64,000 nucleotides of DNA from Sulfurimonas crateris (GCF_005217605.1 NZ_SZPX01000004.1:62001-126000), one strand, 5' to 3'; numbered from the stretch's first letter, positions 26,789-35,961 are shown. A program made the numbers and translations. Notes: generated from the sequence alone by a model not told the origin.

Positions 26789-27808
26789 TCAACCCATCGG
26801 GTACATGATCTCTTGCTGTACCGCCTTTATCTCGCTCATCGTCTCGTCAGATAATGTCATATCCATCGCGGCAAAAGATTCATCAAGCTGCTGGGCATTT
26901 CTTGCCCCGATGATGGTTGAAGCGACAAACTCAAACTGTTTTGAATATGCCACCGCCAAAGTCACGGGAGAGATTTCAAGCTTTTTTGCTATCTCAACAT
27001 AACACGCTGTAGCTTTAAGTGTTTTCTCATTTACAAATCTTGCGACTTGGGAGTTTAAGCGGCTACTTTTACTTGATACATAGTCGGAATATCTCGCATT
27101 TTTAGGGTAAAGCTCGCCGTTATACTTTCCGCTGAGCACTCCGCCAGCCAAAGGAGAGTACGGCAGAAGCGATATCTGCTCTCTTTTGCAAACTTCTGAG
27201 AGCTCATCCAAAAAACGAGGGTTGTTGAGTGAGAAGTTGTTTTGTATGGACTCAAATCTTGCAATGCCCAGCCTTTTTGAAGTCTCGTTAGCTTTTGTAA
27301 GACCGTAAGCCGTGTCGTTTGAAGTTCCGATGTATCGCACCTTGCCCTCTTTTACCAGCTCGTCAAACGCTTTTAATGACTCCTCTATCGGCACGACAGA
27401 GTCAGACCAGTGCATCTGATACAGGTCTATATAGTCAGTTTGCAACCGCTTCAAACTCCCCTCAATCGCTCTTTTTATATGAAATGAGTCAATCGCCGTA
27501 TAACCATGGCGGATGGGCGGAACGAACCAGCCGTTTGCCGCACCTGCAACCTTTGAAGCCACTATTATGCTCTCTCTTGGTTTGCCTTTTAGCCATTTTC
27601 CCACAATAGTCTCGGTTACGCCTGCATATTTTTCATCAGGCGGTACAGGGTATAGCTCGGCTGTATCAAAAAAATTGATCCCTCTATCATAAGCCTTATC
27701 CATGATTTTAAAAGCCTCAGCTTCATCGCTCCAAGAACCAAAGCTCATAGTCCCCAAGCAGATGGGAGTAACTCTCAGCCCTGTTTTTCCTATATATCTG
27801 TATTTCAT
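26789..27808 (-). CDS. Aldo/keto reductase, Tas-like
   Basis: A 339-residue NADPH-dependent TIM-barrel oxidoreductase. The tetrad is visible: Asp and Tyr in FFDTAELYP (about 47-55), Lys in IVASKVAG (about 82), and His in LYQMHWSD (about 132). The C-terminal cofactor segment is ASTIIGARNAQQLDE. The two-Pro insert after Tyr and overall length resemble Tas/YajO-type enzymes. The substrate is unknown. It lies 24 bases downstream of pyruvate kinase and 3 bases before the SixA-like gene, all on the minus strand. Confidence 0.88.
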   Translation of the reverse strand: MKYRYIGKTGLRVTPICLGTMSFGSWSDEAEAFKIMDKAYDRGINFFDTAELYPVPPDEKYAGVTETIVGKWLKGKPRESIIVASKVAGAANGWFVPPIRHGYTAIDSFHIKRAIEGSLKRLQTDYIDLYQMHWSDSVVPIEESLKAFDELVKEGKVRYIGTSNDTAYGLTKANETSKRLGIARFESIQNNFSLNNPRFLDELSEVCKREQISLLPYSPLAGGVLSGKYNGELYPKNARYSDYVSSKSSRLNSQVARFVNEKTLKATACYVEIAKKLEISPVTLAVAYSKQFEFVASTIIGARNAQQLDESFAAMDMTLSDETMSEIKAVQQEIMYPMG

Positions 27809-27832
27809 ATAAAAATCTCCATCTTAAAAATA

Positions 27833-29302
27833 TTACACTTCATAACAATCCAAATCTTTTAAATTTACGAAAAATTTCATCTCCTCATGTCTTAGCGCCC
27901 TTATCATATTTGTGCTGCCGCTCACCCCTGACGGGTCGCCTGCTATGAGGATGTAACTTCTCTCGAAGCTGATTAGATTGCGCTTTATTCCATCGTTTAA
28001 AAGCTGGTTGAGCATCTGTCCGATTGAGCCTTTTTTTACCAAAAATGCGGGAACTACACCCCAGACAATAGTCAGAACTCTTGCCGTTTTTTGCGAATGA
28101 AAGCCCGCGTAAATAGTCTGGTTTGGTCTATATCTTGCGATTTTTTTCGCACTGTTGCCTGAGTTTGTCATAGCAATAATGCCGTCTGTTTTTAGATGGT
28201 TTGATAACCTTGCAGCGGAGTAGTTTATGCTGTCTGTAAAATCATGCATCTCAAAATCTGAAAATTTATAATATGGATAAGTTGACCTCTCGGTCGCTCT
28301 GATGGTTTCCATCATAATTGTCACAGCCTCTACAGGATATTTGCCGACAGTCGTCTCCTCGGAGAGCATAACAGCGTCAGTGCCGTCAAGTATGGCATTT
28401 GCCACGTCACTTATCTCCGCCCTTGTCGCACTCTTGGAGTTTGTCACGGAGAGAAGCATTTGAGTGGCGGTAATCACTGGCTTGCTCATCTCATTTGCTT
28501 TTTTGATGATCATTTTTTGAGCCTGAGGCACTTCATAGTAGGGAATCTCTATCCCCAAATCGCCTCTTGCAACCATTATGCCGTCACTTGCTTCTATGAT
28601 CTCGTCAATATTTTCAACGGCGTCAAACTTCTCTATCTTTGCAAAGATCTGCACATCTCCGCCAAAAGAGCTTACGATTTCTCTGGCTTTTATGACATCT
28701 AAGGCATGCTGAACGAACGATATCGCCATAAAATCAACACTGTTTTTTACGCCCCACTCCATATCTTTTATATCTTTGGGAGTAAGTATATCAAGACCTA
28801 GTCTTGTGTTTGGAAAATTCACCCCTTTAAAAGAGGACAAGATGCCGTTGCTAAGAGCTTCAACCACAATTTTGTCATCTTTTATCTCTACTATTTTTGT
28901 CTTTATCTGTCCGTCACAAAAGAAGATATCGCTATCCGTCTGAAGATTTTGTAAAATTTTTGGCTCGCTGATACTTACTACATAGCTGTTGTTTTGGCTT
29001 TTGTATCCCGTTATGCTGTTTTTTAAAATCTCTATCTTATCGCCGTGCATAATCTCAAAAGCGCCATCCAAAGCCCCTACTCTTATCTTTGGACCGCTGA
29101 TATCCTGCAAAACCCCTATGAAAAGACCAGTCTGCTTGCTCGCTTCTCTAATCTTTTGCAAAACGCTCAGATGATACTCGTGTGTACCGTGAGAGAAGTT
29201 GAGTCTAAAGACATTTACCCCTGCTCTTATCAACTCTATGATTTTTTCCAAGCTGTCTGATGATGGTCCAACGGTTGCTACTATTTTTGTTCTTTTTTTC
29301 AT
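27833..29302 (-). CDS. pyk: Pyruvate kinase
   Basis: A 489-residue glycolytic enzyme transferring phosphate from phosphoenolpyruvate to ADP. Conserved parts are KIVATVGPSSDS (5-16), FRLNFSHG (33-40), DISGPKIRVG, IFAKIEKFDAVENIDEI with the catalytic Lys, VARGDLGIEIP and ITATQMLLSV. KIEKFDAVEN departs slightly from the usual KIENxxGVxN. The C-terminal domain is present. It is the first gene after hypD in the block between the two halves of the hyp genes and is a metabolic gene rather than an accessory one. Confidence 0.95.
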   Translation of the reverse strand: MKKRTKIVATVGPSSDSLEKIIELIRAGVNVFRLNFSHGTHEYHLSVLQKIREASKQTGLFIGVLQDISGPKIRVGALDGAFEIMHGDKIEILKNSITGYKSQNNSYVVSISEPKILQNLQTDSDIFFCDGQIKTKIVEIKDDKIVVEALSNGILSSFKGVNFPNTRLGLDILTPKDIKDMEWGVKNSVDFMAISFVQHALDVIKAREIVSSFGGDVQIFAKIEKFDAVENIDEIIEASDGIMVARGDLGIEIPYYEVPQAQKMIIKKANEMSKPVITATQMLLSVTNSKSATRAEISDVANAILDGTDAVMLSEETTVGKYPVEAVTIMMETIRATERSTYPYYKFSDFEMHDFTDSINYSAARLSNHLKTDGIIAMTNSGNSAKKIARYRPNQTIYAGFHSQKTARVLTIVWGVVPAFLVKKGSIGQMLNQLLNDGIKRNLISFERSYILIAGDPSGVSGSTNMIRALRHEEMKFFVNLKDLDCYEV

Positions 29303-29355
29303 GATTTATAAACACCCTTATATTTTTTTAATAAAATGCTAAGATTCTCAAAACA

Positions 29356-30486
29356 TTATAACAGATTCCCATACTTATAGTACGCGGCACATGCTCCCTC
29401 ACTGCTTACCATACAGCTTCCAAGCGGGCTTGATGGCGTACAGGCTTTGCCGAAGACTTTGCACTCTACGGGGTTTGCCTTGCCCTTTAAAATATCTCCG
29501 CAGATGCAGAGTTTATGGTCATCTATCTTCTCATTTGGCAGTATCTCTTTGTAAAAAACCTCAGCATCAAGATAGCCGTACTCATCTTTTAACTTCAATG
29601 CACTCTTTGCAATGTCGCCGATGCCGCGCCATCTAAAATGCTCTCTTTTCTCAAAGTACATGTTATTTAGTTTTTGCGCCTCTGTATTGCCATCGTGTGT
29701 TACGCTTCTGCTGTACTCGACCTCAACTTCACATCTGCCTTCACTCAACTGTTTTAAAATCATTAAAACCGACTTCATAACATCAACAGGCTCAAAACCG
29801 CTTACAACTAGAGGCTTCTTATAATCGCGGGGAAATTCATCGTAAATCTTGCTTCCGCTGATAACACTGACATGCGCAGGTCCTATGAAAGCGTCTATCT
29901 TGTTTGTCTCATCGTCAAGCAAAACCCTCATCGGCTCAGGAACGGTTACGTGGTTTATGTGAAAGAGGATGTTATTGATGCGCTTCTCTATAACTTGATT
30001 GATAAGTGCCGCTGTCATTGGCGTTGTCGTCTCAAAACCTATGGCAAAAAATATAACTGTTTTATCTGGGTTTTGCGCGGCGATTTTAAGCGTGTCCATA
30101 GGAGAGTAGACAAATCTGACGTCGCTTCCCTTTGCTCTTGCATCTTGAAGCGTTCCGCGGCTTCCCGGGACTTTTATCATATCTCCAAGAGTTATCAGAA
30201 TGACATCTTTTTGCTCAGATAGAACATAGGCGTGGTCTATCCTCTCCTTTGGCATGATGCAGACAGGACAGCCGGGACCGTGAACAAACTTAACATTTTT
30301 TGGCAGAAGCTGGTTTAAACCGTACTTCATAATGGCATGCGTATGTCCGCCGCATACCTCCATGATGTTTACCTCATTTGGTATTTTTTGGGCTTCTTGC
30401 TCTATAAGCTTTGCATAGACTTTTATCGCCTTTGGGTCTCTAAAGCCTAAATAGAGCTCTTTTAACCCCAGCTCTCTACTCATCAT
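29356..30486 (-). CDS. hypD: Hydrogenase maturation scaffold HypD
   Basis: A 376-residue [4Fe-4S] protein that, with HypC, holds the Fe(CN)2(CO) unit during assembly. Conserved motifs are VCGGHTHAIMKYG (about 44, with the iron-ligand Cys), FVHGPGCPVCIMP (about 67), GFETTTPMTA (about 150), and the C-terminal cluster-binding cysteines in CICGDILKG, CKVFGKACTP and LGSCMVSSEGACAAYY. The start overlaps the hypC end by 11 bases. It is the last gene of hypB-C-D; the next gene on the strand is pyruvate kinase, not hypE. Confidence 0.96.
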   Translation of the reverse strand: MMSRELGLKELYLGFRDPKAIKVYAKLIEQEAQKIPNEVNIMEVCGGHTHAIMKYGLNQLLPKNVKFVHGPGCPVCIMPKERIDHAYVLSEQKDVILITLGDMIKVPGSRGTLQDARAKGSDVRFVYSPMDTLKIAAQNPDKTVIFFAIGFETTTPMTAALINQVIEKRINNILFHINHVTVPEPMRVLLDDETNKIDAFIGPAHVSVISGSKIYDEFPRDYKKPLVVSGFEPVDVMKSVLMILKQLSEGRCEVEVEYSRSVTHDGNTEAQKLNNMYFEKREHFRWRGIGDIAKSALKLKDEYGYLDAEVFYKEILPNEKIDDHKLCICGDILKGKANPVECKVFGKACTPSSPLGSCMVSSEGACAAYYKYGNLL

Positions 30487-30718
30487 CGTCCATTCTTCTT
30501 GCTATCTCATCAAACGCTTCTAAGCTAAGCAGGGCATCTTCATTGTCGATTTTGTTCATTATAAAACCTACATGTATAAGTACATAATCCCCCACCGCTA
30601 CACTTCCCTCCTCCATAAGGTCGAGCGAAGCTTCGCGGCTCACTCCCATCGTATCGACAGTGGCTACATTTCTCTCTTTGTCTATCTTTGTTACGCGGCT
30701 TGGGATTGAGAGGCACAT
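30476..30718 (-). CDS. hypC: Hydrogenase maturation chaperone HypC
   Basis: An 80-residue chaperone starting MCLSIPSRV. Cys2 is essential for carrying the iron unit from HypD to the large-subunit precursor HoxH. The OB-like fold segment VGDYVLIHVGFIMNKID (about 42-58) is typical. Its ATG overlaps the final base of hypB, and its end overlaps hypD. Confidence 0.95.
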   Translation of the reverse strand: MCLSIPSRVTKIDKERNVATVDTMGVSREASLDLMEEGSVAVGDYVLIHVGFIMNKIDNEDALLSLEAFDEIARRMDDDE

Positions 30719-31458
30719 TATCTCATCTCTCTTTTAAACTCTATCCAGTTGAGCACTCTCTGCACTGAGGCGTCATCCTTAATGCTCACCTCCAAGATGT
30801 CAACGTTTGGTTTCAGCTTTCTAGCCTCTTTTTTCTCAGCCTCAACGTCAAACTCGATGTATGGCAGAAGGTCTGTTTTTGTTATAAGTACCAAGTCGGC
30901 TTTGCGAAACATCACGGGGTATTTTGCTATCTTGTCATTTCCCTCAGGAACACTTACAAGAACGATGTTGAGATGTGTTCCAACATCATAAGAGGCTGGA
31001 CATACAAGGTTTCCGACATTCTCCACAAAACAGACATCCACCCTATCTAAGTCTATGTGATGAAGCGCTTTATGAACCATAAAAGCATCCAAATGACACG
31101 CACTCCCTGTTTGTATCTGATAGGCATCTATGCCTTTGGCTATTAGTCTCTCTGCATCCCTTGAAGTCTGCAAATCCCCCTCTATAACGGCAAATCTGAA
31201 CTTTGCCAGCTGGGCAAACTTCTCTAAAAGAGCTGTTTTTCCGCTTCCTGGGCTGCTCATAATGTTTATCGCCAAAATATTGTGACTCTCAAAATGTGCT
31301 CTGTTATGAGATGCCTCATGGTCATTTTTATCCAAAATCTTCTCAATTACCTCTATGGTCTTTGCGTCATTTAGCTGAGGGTTTGCATGGACGTTTTGCA
31401 TATCGTGAGTATGTTCATGTGTATGCTCCGTTATACTGCATCCGCAATCTTTGCACAT
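30718..31458 (-). CDS. hypB: Hydrogenase nickel-incorporation GTPase HypB
   Basis: A 246-residue GTPase that delivers nickel together with HypA. The N-terminus MCKDCGCS plus a short His-rich tract (HTHEHTHDMQNVH) gives the high-affinity nickel site (CxxCGC) and a small nickel store. The G domain has SSPGSGKTALLEKF (Walker A, about 72), ENVGNLVCPA (about 157, with metal ligands) and TKTDLLP. It is first of hypB-C-D and divergent from hoxE, with 87 bases between the two start codons. Confidence 0.96.
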   Translation of the reverse strand: MCKDCGCSITEHTHEHTHDMQNVHANPQLNDAKTIEVIEKILDKNDHEASHNRAHFESHNILAINIMSSPGSGKTALLEKFAQLAKFRFAVIEGDLQTSRDAERLIAKGIDAYQIQTGSACHLDAFMVHKALHHIDLDRVDVCFVENVGNLVCPASYDVGTHLNIVLVSVPEGNDKIAKYPVMFRKADLVLITKTDLLPYIEFDVEAEKKEARKLKPNVDILEVSIKDDASVQRVLNWIEFKREMR

Positions 31459-31508
31459 TATCTGCCGCCTTTTTTGTAAAGATTAGACTATTTTAATAAA
31501 TTGTTCCT

Positions 31509-31514
31509 TATAAT
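31509..31514 (+). promoter_or_regulatory. hoxE: Probable -10 box of the hox operon
   Basis: TATAAT, 32 bases ahead of the hoxE ATG, in the region divergent to hypB. Its place argues against the in-frame TTG at 31501 as hoxE start. GAAGGA at 31531-31536 is the ribosome binding site. Confidence 0.5.
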
Positions 31515-31545
31515 AGAGAAAGTTTCCTATGAAGGATATTATGAG

Positions 31546-32019
31546 ATGGATATTAGCGCAGACGATAGATACAGAACACTGGAAAAGAGCATGAAAAAGC
31601 TCTCTTATGAGAAGAACGCGCTCATCGAAGTTCTTCACAGCGCTCAAGAGACATTCGGATATTTGGGTATTGACACGCTCAAATACATCGCCAAAAGATT
31701 AAAACTCCCATACTCAAAAGTTTACGGTGTTGCTACCTTTTACAACCACTTCAGACTAAAACCAAAAGGCAGACATAACATCGTTGTATGTTTGGGAACT
31801 GCCTGTTATATAAAAGGCTCTGACAAGATCCTTGAGAAGATAGAAAAAAGATTTGGCATTAAAGCGGGTGAAACTACATCGGATGAAGCTTTATCGCTAC
31901 TTACTGCGAGATGTTTCGGCTCATGCTCTTTGGCTCCCGTTATAGTCTGTGATGAGCAGATAAAAGGTAAAGTATCGCTTGAAAATCCACTATGCGATAT
32001 TGAGGAGATGATAAAATGA
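31546..32019 (+). CDS. hoxE: NAD-reducing hydrogenase diaphorase subunit HoxE
   Basis: A 157-residue thioredoxin-like [2Fe-2S] protein related to NuoE. Cluster ligands are in [11 protein letters not shown] (C-x4-C) and [10 protein letters not shown] (C-x3-C). [15 protein letters not shown] is the conserved NuoE/HoxE segment. The start at ATG 31546 follows GAAGGA and a -10 box; the frame is open further upstream but that part is not family-like. The TGA overlaps the hoxF ATG. A separate HoxE resembles the HoxEFUYH arrangement of cyanobacteria, rather than the four-subunit Ralstonia enzyme. Confidence 0.9.
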   Translation: MDISADDRYRTLEKSMKKLSYEKNALIEVLHSAQETFGYLGIDTLKYIAKRLKLPYSKVYGVATFYNHFRLKPKGRHNIVVCLGTACYIKGSDKILEKIEKRFGIKAGETTSDEALSLLTARCFGSCSLAPVIVCDEQIKGKVSLENPLCDIEEMIK

Positions 32020-33374
32020 TAACATCAACCGCAGAGCTCCAAGAGTTAGCGAGCAAAAAAAGAGAAGAGAATGAAAAAAATCCAAAAGAGATTAGCTCTG
32101 AGCGTTCAACTCCTTTTTACACAAAACAGAGAAGAATCGTTCTTGAGAACGAAGGTCTTATCGACCCTGACGACATAGAGGATTATATAGCTCACGGCGG
32201 CTACATGTCACTTTTTAAAGTGCTAGATGAGATGAGCCCAAAAGAGGTTATCGAAGAGGTAAAAATAAGCGCTCTTCGCGGTCGCGGCGGCGGAGGCTAT
32301 CCGACGGGGCTTAAGTGGGAGAGCGTTTCAAAAGTGATAAGCGAGCAGAAGTACATCATCTGCAACGGTGATGAGGGCGACCCTGGAGCTTTTATGGACA
32401 GAGCGGTTATGGAGGGCGATCCTCACAGAGTATTGGAAGGAATGGCGATTGCAGGTTATGCCTGCGGTGCCAACAAAGGTTATATCTATGTTCGCGCCGA
32501 GTACCCAATAGCGGTAGAGAAACTAAACAGAGCCATAAAACAGGCAACAAAACTTGGGATTTTGGGAGAAAATATCGCTCACAGCGGTTTTAATTTCAGT
32601 GTTGAAATTCGCCTCGGTGCAGGCGCGTTTGTTTGCGGAGAAGCAACCGCACTTATAGCTTCAATAGAAGGGAATCGCGGACATCCAAGGCAAAAACCGC
32701 CTCATCTAAGTGATCACGGTCTTTGGGGTCAACCTACCCTTTTAAACAATGTCGAAACACTAGCAAACATTGCACCGATCATAAAAAACGGCGGGGCATG
32801 GTTTAGAGCAATCGGAACAGAGAACTCAAGCGGAACAAAAGTTTTTGCACTCACCGGGCATATAAAAAACAGTGGACTCGTAGAAGTTGAGATGGGAACG
32901 ACCTTAAGAGAGCTTATTTTTGACATCGGCGGCGGAGTTGAAGAGGGGCGAAAATTTAAAGCTATACAGTCGGGAGGACCTAGCGGAGGGTGTATTCCAG
33001 AGCATCTTTTAGACCTGCAGGTTGATTATGAGTCGCTAAAAAGTGCAGGCTCCATTATGGGAAGCGGCGGACTGATAGTTATAGACGACAGTTCAAATAT
33101 GGTCGAGATCGCGCGCTTCTTTATGGACTTTTGCAGAAGCGAATCGTGCGGAAAATGCACGCCTTGCAGAGTAGGCACAACCGAGCTTACACTTCTTTTG
33201 GATAAGTTTATAAAAAAAGAGGCTACAAAAAAAGATTTTGAACTTCTAAAAGAGATGTGTAAAATGGTAAAGAGTACGAGTCTTTGCGGGCTTGGACAGA
33301 CTGCGCCAAATCCGGTTTTAAGCACAATAAGATACTTTGAAGATGAATATTTGGCAGGAATTTGTGATGATTAG
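32016..33374 (+). CDS. hoxF: NAD(P)-reducing hydrogenase diaphorase subunit HoxF
   Basis: A 452-residue NuoF-like flavoprotein that carries FMN, the NAD(H) site and one [4Fe-4S] cluster. Motifs are [16 protein letters not shown] (about 87-102, NADH), [14 protein letters not shown] (about 115, FMN) and [12 protein letters not shown] (about 376) with [12 protein letters not shown] (about 422) as cluster ligands. It lacks the N-terminal thioredoxin-like domain found in longer HoxF proteins, which fits the separate HoxE. It electronically couples the hydrogenase to pyridine nucleotide. Confidence 0.93.
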   Translation: MITSTAELQELASKKREENEKNPKEISSERSTPFYTKQRRIVLENEGLIDPDDIEDYIAHGGYMSLFKVLDEMSPKEVIEEVKISALRGRGGGGYPTGLKWESVSKVISEQKYIICNGDEGDPGAFMDRAVMEGDPHRVLEGMAIAGYACGANKGYIYVRAEYPIAVEKLNRAIKQATKLGILGENIAHSGFNFSVEIRLGAGAFVCGEATALIASIEGNRGHPRQKPPHLSDHGLWGQPTLLNNVETLANIAPIIKNGGAWFRAIGTENSSGTKVFALTGHIKNSGLVEVEMGTTLRELIFDIGGGVEEGRKFKAIQSGGPSGGCIPEHLLDLQVDYESLKSAGSIMGSGGLIVIDDSSNMVEIARFFMDFCRSESCGKCTPCRVGTTELTLLLDKFIKKEATKKDFELLKEMCKMVKSTSLCGLGQTAPNPVLSTIRYFEDEYLAGICDD

Positions 33375-34083
33375 AGAAAAAGTAAGAGTAAAAAGCTTTA
33401 AAATAAACGATATCTGCGTAACTGGGCAGTCTAACCAGACTATTTTAGAAGTTGCGCGCGACAACAACATCGAGATCCCTACCATGTGTTACATGGAAGG
33501 ACTTAGCTGTGTTGGCTCGTGCAGAATGTGCATAGTGGAGATAAAGGGGAGCCATGAGCCTACCCCCGCATGTACCGCAAAGATAAAAGAGGGGATGGAA
33601 GTAACTACTTCTTCACCCCAGATAGAGGCCGCAAGGAAGATGATACTCTCCATGATGTTTTCCGAGCGCTCTCACGTATGCTCAACCTGCGTTGCAAACG
33701 GAGACTGCGAACTGCAAAACAAGTCGGTAGAGCTTGAACTTGAACACTCCGAAGTGCCGTATCTAAACCAAAGGTTTGAGATAGACGCTTCGCATAAAAA
33801 TTTCGTCAATGACCCAAATAGATGCATACTCTGCACAAGATGTATCCGTGTCTGCGATGAGATCGAGGGCGCACACGCGCTTGATTTGGCAGGCAGAGGG
33901 CTAAATATGAGAATAGTGCATGATATGGATGAGCCGTGGGCTGATTCGCAGAGTTGCACAAGCTGCGGCAAATGCGTCTATGTCTGCCCGACTGGTGCGC
34001 TTTATGAGAAAGATATCAGCGAAGAAGAGGTCATTAAAAAGAGAGATATTATTACGGAGCTTATAAAAAACAGGGGGGAATAA
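33367..34083 (+). CDS. hoxU: Diaphorase iron-sulfur subunit HoxU
   Basis: A 238-residue protein resembling the N-terminal third of NuoG. It has a [2Fe-2S] ferredoxin domain ([16 protein letters not shown], about 39-54), a His-ligated cluster region ([15 protein letters not shown], about 103) and two [4Fe-4S] motifs ([13 protein letters not shown], about 156; [16 protein letters not shown], about 198). The ATG at 33367 overlaps the hoxF stop and has AGGAA upstream; the frame is open for 10 more codons. The next hydrogenase gene, hoxY, is 1.88 kb away behind inserted genes. Confidence 0.92.
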   Translation: MIREKVRVKSFKINDICVTGQSNQTILEVARDNNIEIPTMCYMEGLSCVGSCRMCIVEIKGSHEPTPACTAKIKEGMEVTTSSPQIEAARKMILSMMFSERSHVCSTCVANGDCELQNKSVELELEHSEVPYLNQRFEIDASHKNFVNDPNRCILCTRCIRVCDEIEGAHALDLAGRGLNMRIVHDMDEPWADSQSCTSCGKCVYVCPTGALYEKDISEEEVIKKRDIITELIKNRGE

Positions 34084-34084
34084 G

Positions 34085-34357
34085 CTATTTATCTTGCCAT
34101 TTGAAGATTTCTAAAATTTTTATCTCCGTTTGTTCAATTTTATAGGTTACTGTATAGCCTTGAAATACCATATCTCTGTATGTTTCATCATCGCTATAAA
34201 ATGATTTTTTATACATTTTTGGATTATTTGGGATTTGCTTTATATGGGTTATAAGTTTTGTTTTAAAGGTTTTGGCAGCTGATTTTTTATCTAGGGCGAT
34301 GTAGTTAAGTATATTTTTAAATGATTTTACAAAATGCTCTTCATAAACTATTTTCAT
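34085..34357 (-). CDS. RelE/ParE-type toxin
   Basis: A 90-residue basic protein with the RelE/ParE fold pattern: an N-terminal strand (KIVYEEHFVKSFKNI), a two-helix hairpin, then YRDMVFQGYTVTYKIEQTEIKILEIFKWQDK. The terminal strands resemble the ParE/YoeB branch. It should inhibit translation or gyrase when freed from the antitoxin. It overlaps the upstream antitoxin gene by 4 bases. It is antisense to the hydrogenase operon and ends one base from the hoxU stop. Confidence 0.78.
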   Translation of the reverse strand: MKIVYEEHFVKSFKNILNYIALDKKSAAKTFKTKLITHIKQIPNNPKMYKKSFYSDDETYRDMVFQGYTVTYKIEQTEIKILEIFKWQDK

Positions 34358-34581
34358 AAAGAATCTATATGGCTATCTATCTCTTTTACAAACTCATCAT
34401 GGTCTATATATTTGGCATTTTTTTCTGCTTGGAAAACTCTTTCTTTGGCTTCATCTACATCACTCACTACAAAAGAAGGAGTATCTTCAACAACTTTAAG
34501 TTCGTTTGATGGAAATGTTTGAAACAGAGAAACTATCTGCGCATATATTTCATCTGAAACACTCAATTTTATTGTATGCAT
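34354..34581 (-). CDS. Antitoxin of the RelE/ParE-type pair
   Basis: A 75-residue protein. It starts with a short strand (HTIKLSVSDEIYAQIV), has an acidic middle, and ends in a helical tail (EAKERVFQAEKNAKYIDHDEFVKEIDSHIDSL) of the type that wraps around ParE/RelE toxins. Its position upstream with a 4-base overlap is classical. ATG 34581 has AGAGGG 8 bases upstream, so I prefer it to the GTG at 34590. It should also repress its own promoter, though the DNA-binding fold is not certain from sequence. Confidence 0.72.
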   Translation of the reverse strand: MHTIKLSVSDEIYAQIVSLFQTFPSNELKVVEDTPSFVVSDVDEAKERVFQAEKNAKYIDHDEFVKEIDSHIDSL

Positions 34582-34881
34582 GAAACACACCCTCTACTAA
34601 ATATTTTTATACTGCGATTATAACATTGTTTTTTAACAAACTTAATTAATTGTGTTAGTCCATAACATTTGGCACTAAGGATTATTTTCAATTCAAACTC
34701 ATACTTATTGTAATCATTTATTGCATTAAAAAATAGCACTTGAAAGTGAATAATTAAATCACTTATTACCTCTAGATGTTTTTATAAATATGGGTAAAAA
34801 TTTAAAAAAATAACACATACTTAAAAGATTTGGGTAAAATAATGCAAATAATGCCCATATTCAAACCACAGGTGTAAAAAA
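34582..34881. promoter_or_regulatory. Divergent antitoxin/fic control region with 40-bp-spaced direct repeat
   Basis: These 300 AT-rich bases hold no gene. TGGGTAAAA occurs at 34791-34799 and again at 34831-34839, exactly 40 bases apart (about four helical turns). AATATGGG at 34787-34794 is also mirrored by CCCATATT at 34854-34861. Both repeats lie within 95 bases of the fic start, so they are candidate operators for fic, possibly bound by its C-terminal winged helix. No terminal repeats of a mobile element were seen. Confidence 0.4.
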
Positions 34882-35955
34882 ATGCAAAAAGAGTACATTC
34901 CTCTAAAATTGCCGATACACAAAGAGTTAGAAACAAAGGGTGTTCTCAAAAAAATCATCAGTGCCAACAAAGCACTTGCCGAGCTAAAAGGTGTTGCTCG
35001 TTCTATACCAAACCAAAGCATACTCGTCAATGCGCTCTCACTTCAAGAAGCAAAAGACTCATCAGAAATAGAAAACATCATCACTACACACGATGAACTT
35101 TACCGTGCACATTTGGGCGGCGCAAATATCTCTTATCAAGCAAAAGAGGTACAAAGATACCGTGAAGCACTTTATAGAGGTTTTGAGCTAGTTAAAACTA
35201 ACAATCTGCTGCTCAAAAAACATATTGTAGAGATTCAGCAAATTTTAGAAGAAAATCAAGCGGGTATGCGAACCCAAAGCGGAACAGTGCTCAAAAATGA
35301 AAAAAGCGGCGAAATAATATATATGCCTCCTCAAAATCCAGCAGATATTCAAACTCTAATGGATAACCTAGAACATTATATCAATAATCCAGATTTGGAT
35401 GATTTTGACATACTGGTCAAGATGGCAATTATTCACTACCAATTTGAATCCATTCATCCATTTTATGATGGCAACGGACGAACCGGAAGAATCATCAATA
35501 TTCTTTTCTTGATGCTTTACGGACTGCTTGAACTTCCTATTTTGTATATGAGCTCTTATATCATCAAAACCAAAAATGATTACTATAGACTTCTAAATGA
35601 AGTACGCACAAAAGAGGCATGGGCAGAGTGGACACTATACGTTCTTACAGGGGTGGACGAGACTGCCAAAGACAGTATCAGGCTCATCAACGACATCAAT
35701 ATTCTGATGGAAGACACAAAAGAGAAGCTATCAAAAGAGCTTACAAGATTATACTCCAAAGATTTGCTTGAACTGCTTTTTTCGCATCCTTATACAAAAA
35801 TAAGTTTCTTAGTTGATACACTTGTGATTACAAGAAAAACAGCATCATCATATCTCAAATCGATGGAAGATATTGGAATTCTCAAAAGTATAAAAATGGG
35901 CAGAGATGTCTATTTCATCAATATAGCACTGTTTGAATTATTAAAAAACAAGTAG
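34882..35955 (+). CDS. Fic family AMPylase (class II, self-inhibited) with C-terminal winged helix
   Basis: A 357-residue Fic protein like Shewanella SoFic. An N-terminal Fic_N domain holds the inhibitory helix motif S-x3-E-N at residues 60-65 (SSEIEN), whose Glu blocks ATP binding in class II enzymes. The catalytic loop HPFYDGNGRTGR (192-203) is complete, so target AMPylation is possible. The C-terminal 60 residues look like a winged helix (FLVDTLVITRKTASSYLKSMED). The gene is inserted in the hox operon, 6 bases before hoxY and on the same strand, so hoxY is transcribed behind it. The target protein is unknown. Confidence 0.9.
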   Translation: MQKEYIPLKLPIHKELETKGVLKKIISANKALAELKGVARSIPNQSILVNALSLQEAKDSSEIENIITTHDELYRAHLGGANISYQAKEVQRYREALYRGFELVKTNNLLLKKHIVEIQQILEENQAGMRTQSGTVLKNEKSGEIIYMPPQNPADIQTLMDNLEHYINNPDLDDFDILVKMAIIHYQFESIHPFYDGNGRTGRIINILFLMLYGLLELPILYMSSYIIKTKNDYYRLLNEVRTKEAWAEWTLYVLTGVDETAKDSIRLINDINILMEDTKEKLSKELTRLYSKDLLELLFSHPYTKISFLVDTLVITRKTASSYLKSMEDIGILKSIKMGRDVYFINIALFELLKNK

Positions 35956-35961
35956 GTAAAA

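Noticed and set aside
31501-31545. TTG at 31501 as the hoxE start
   Set aside because: It precedes the TATAAT at 31509-31514. The ATG at 31546 has GAAGGA at proper spacing and starts the family-like part.
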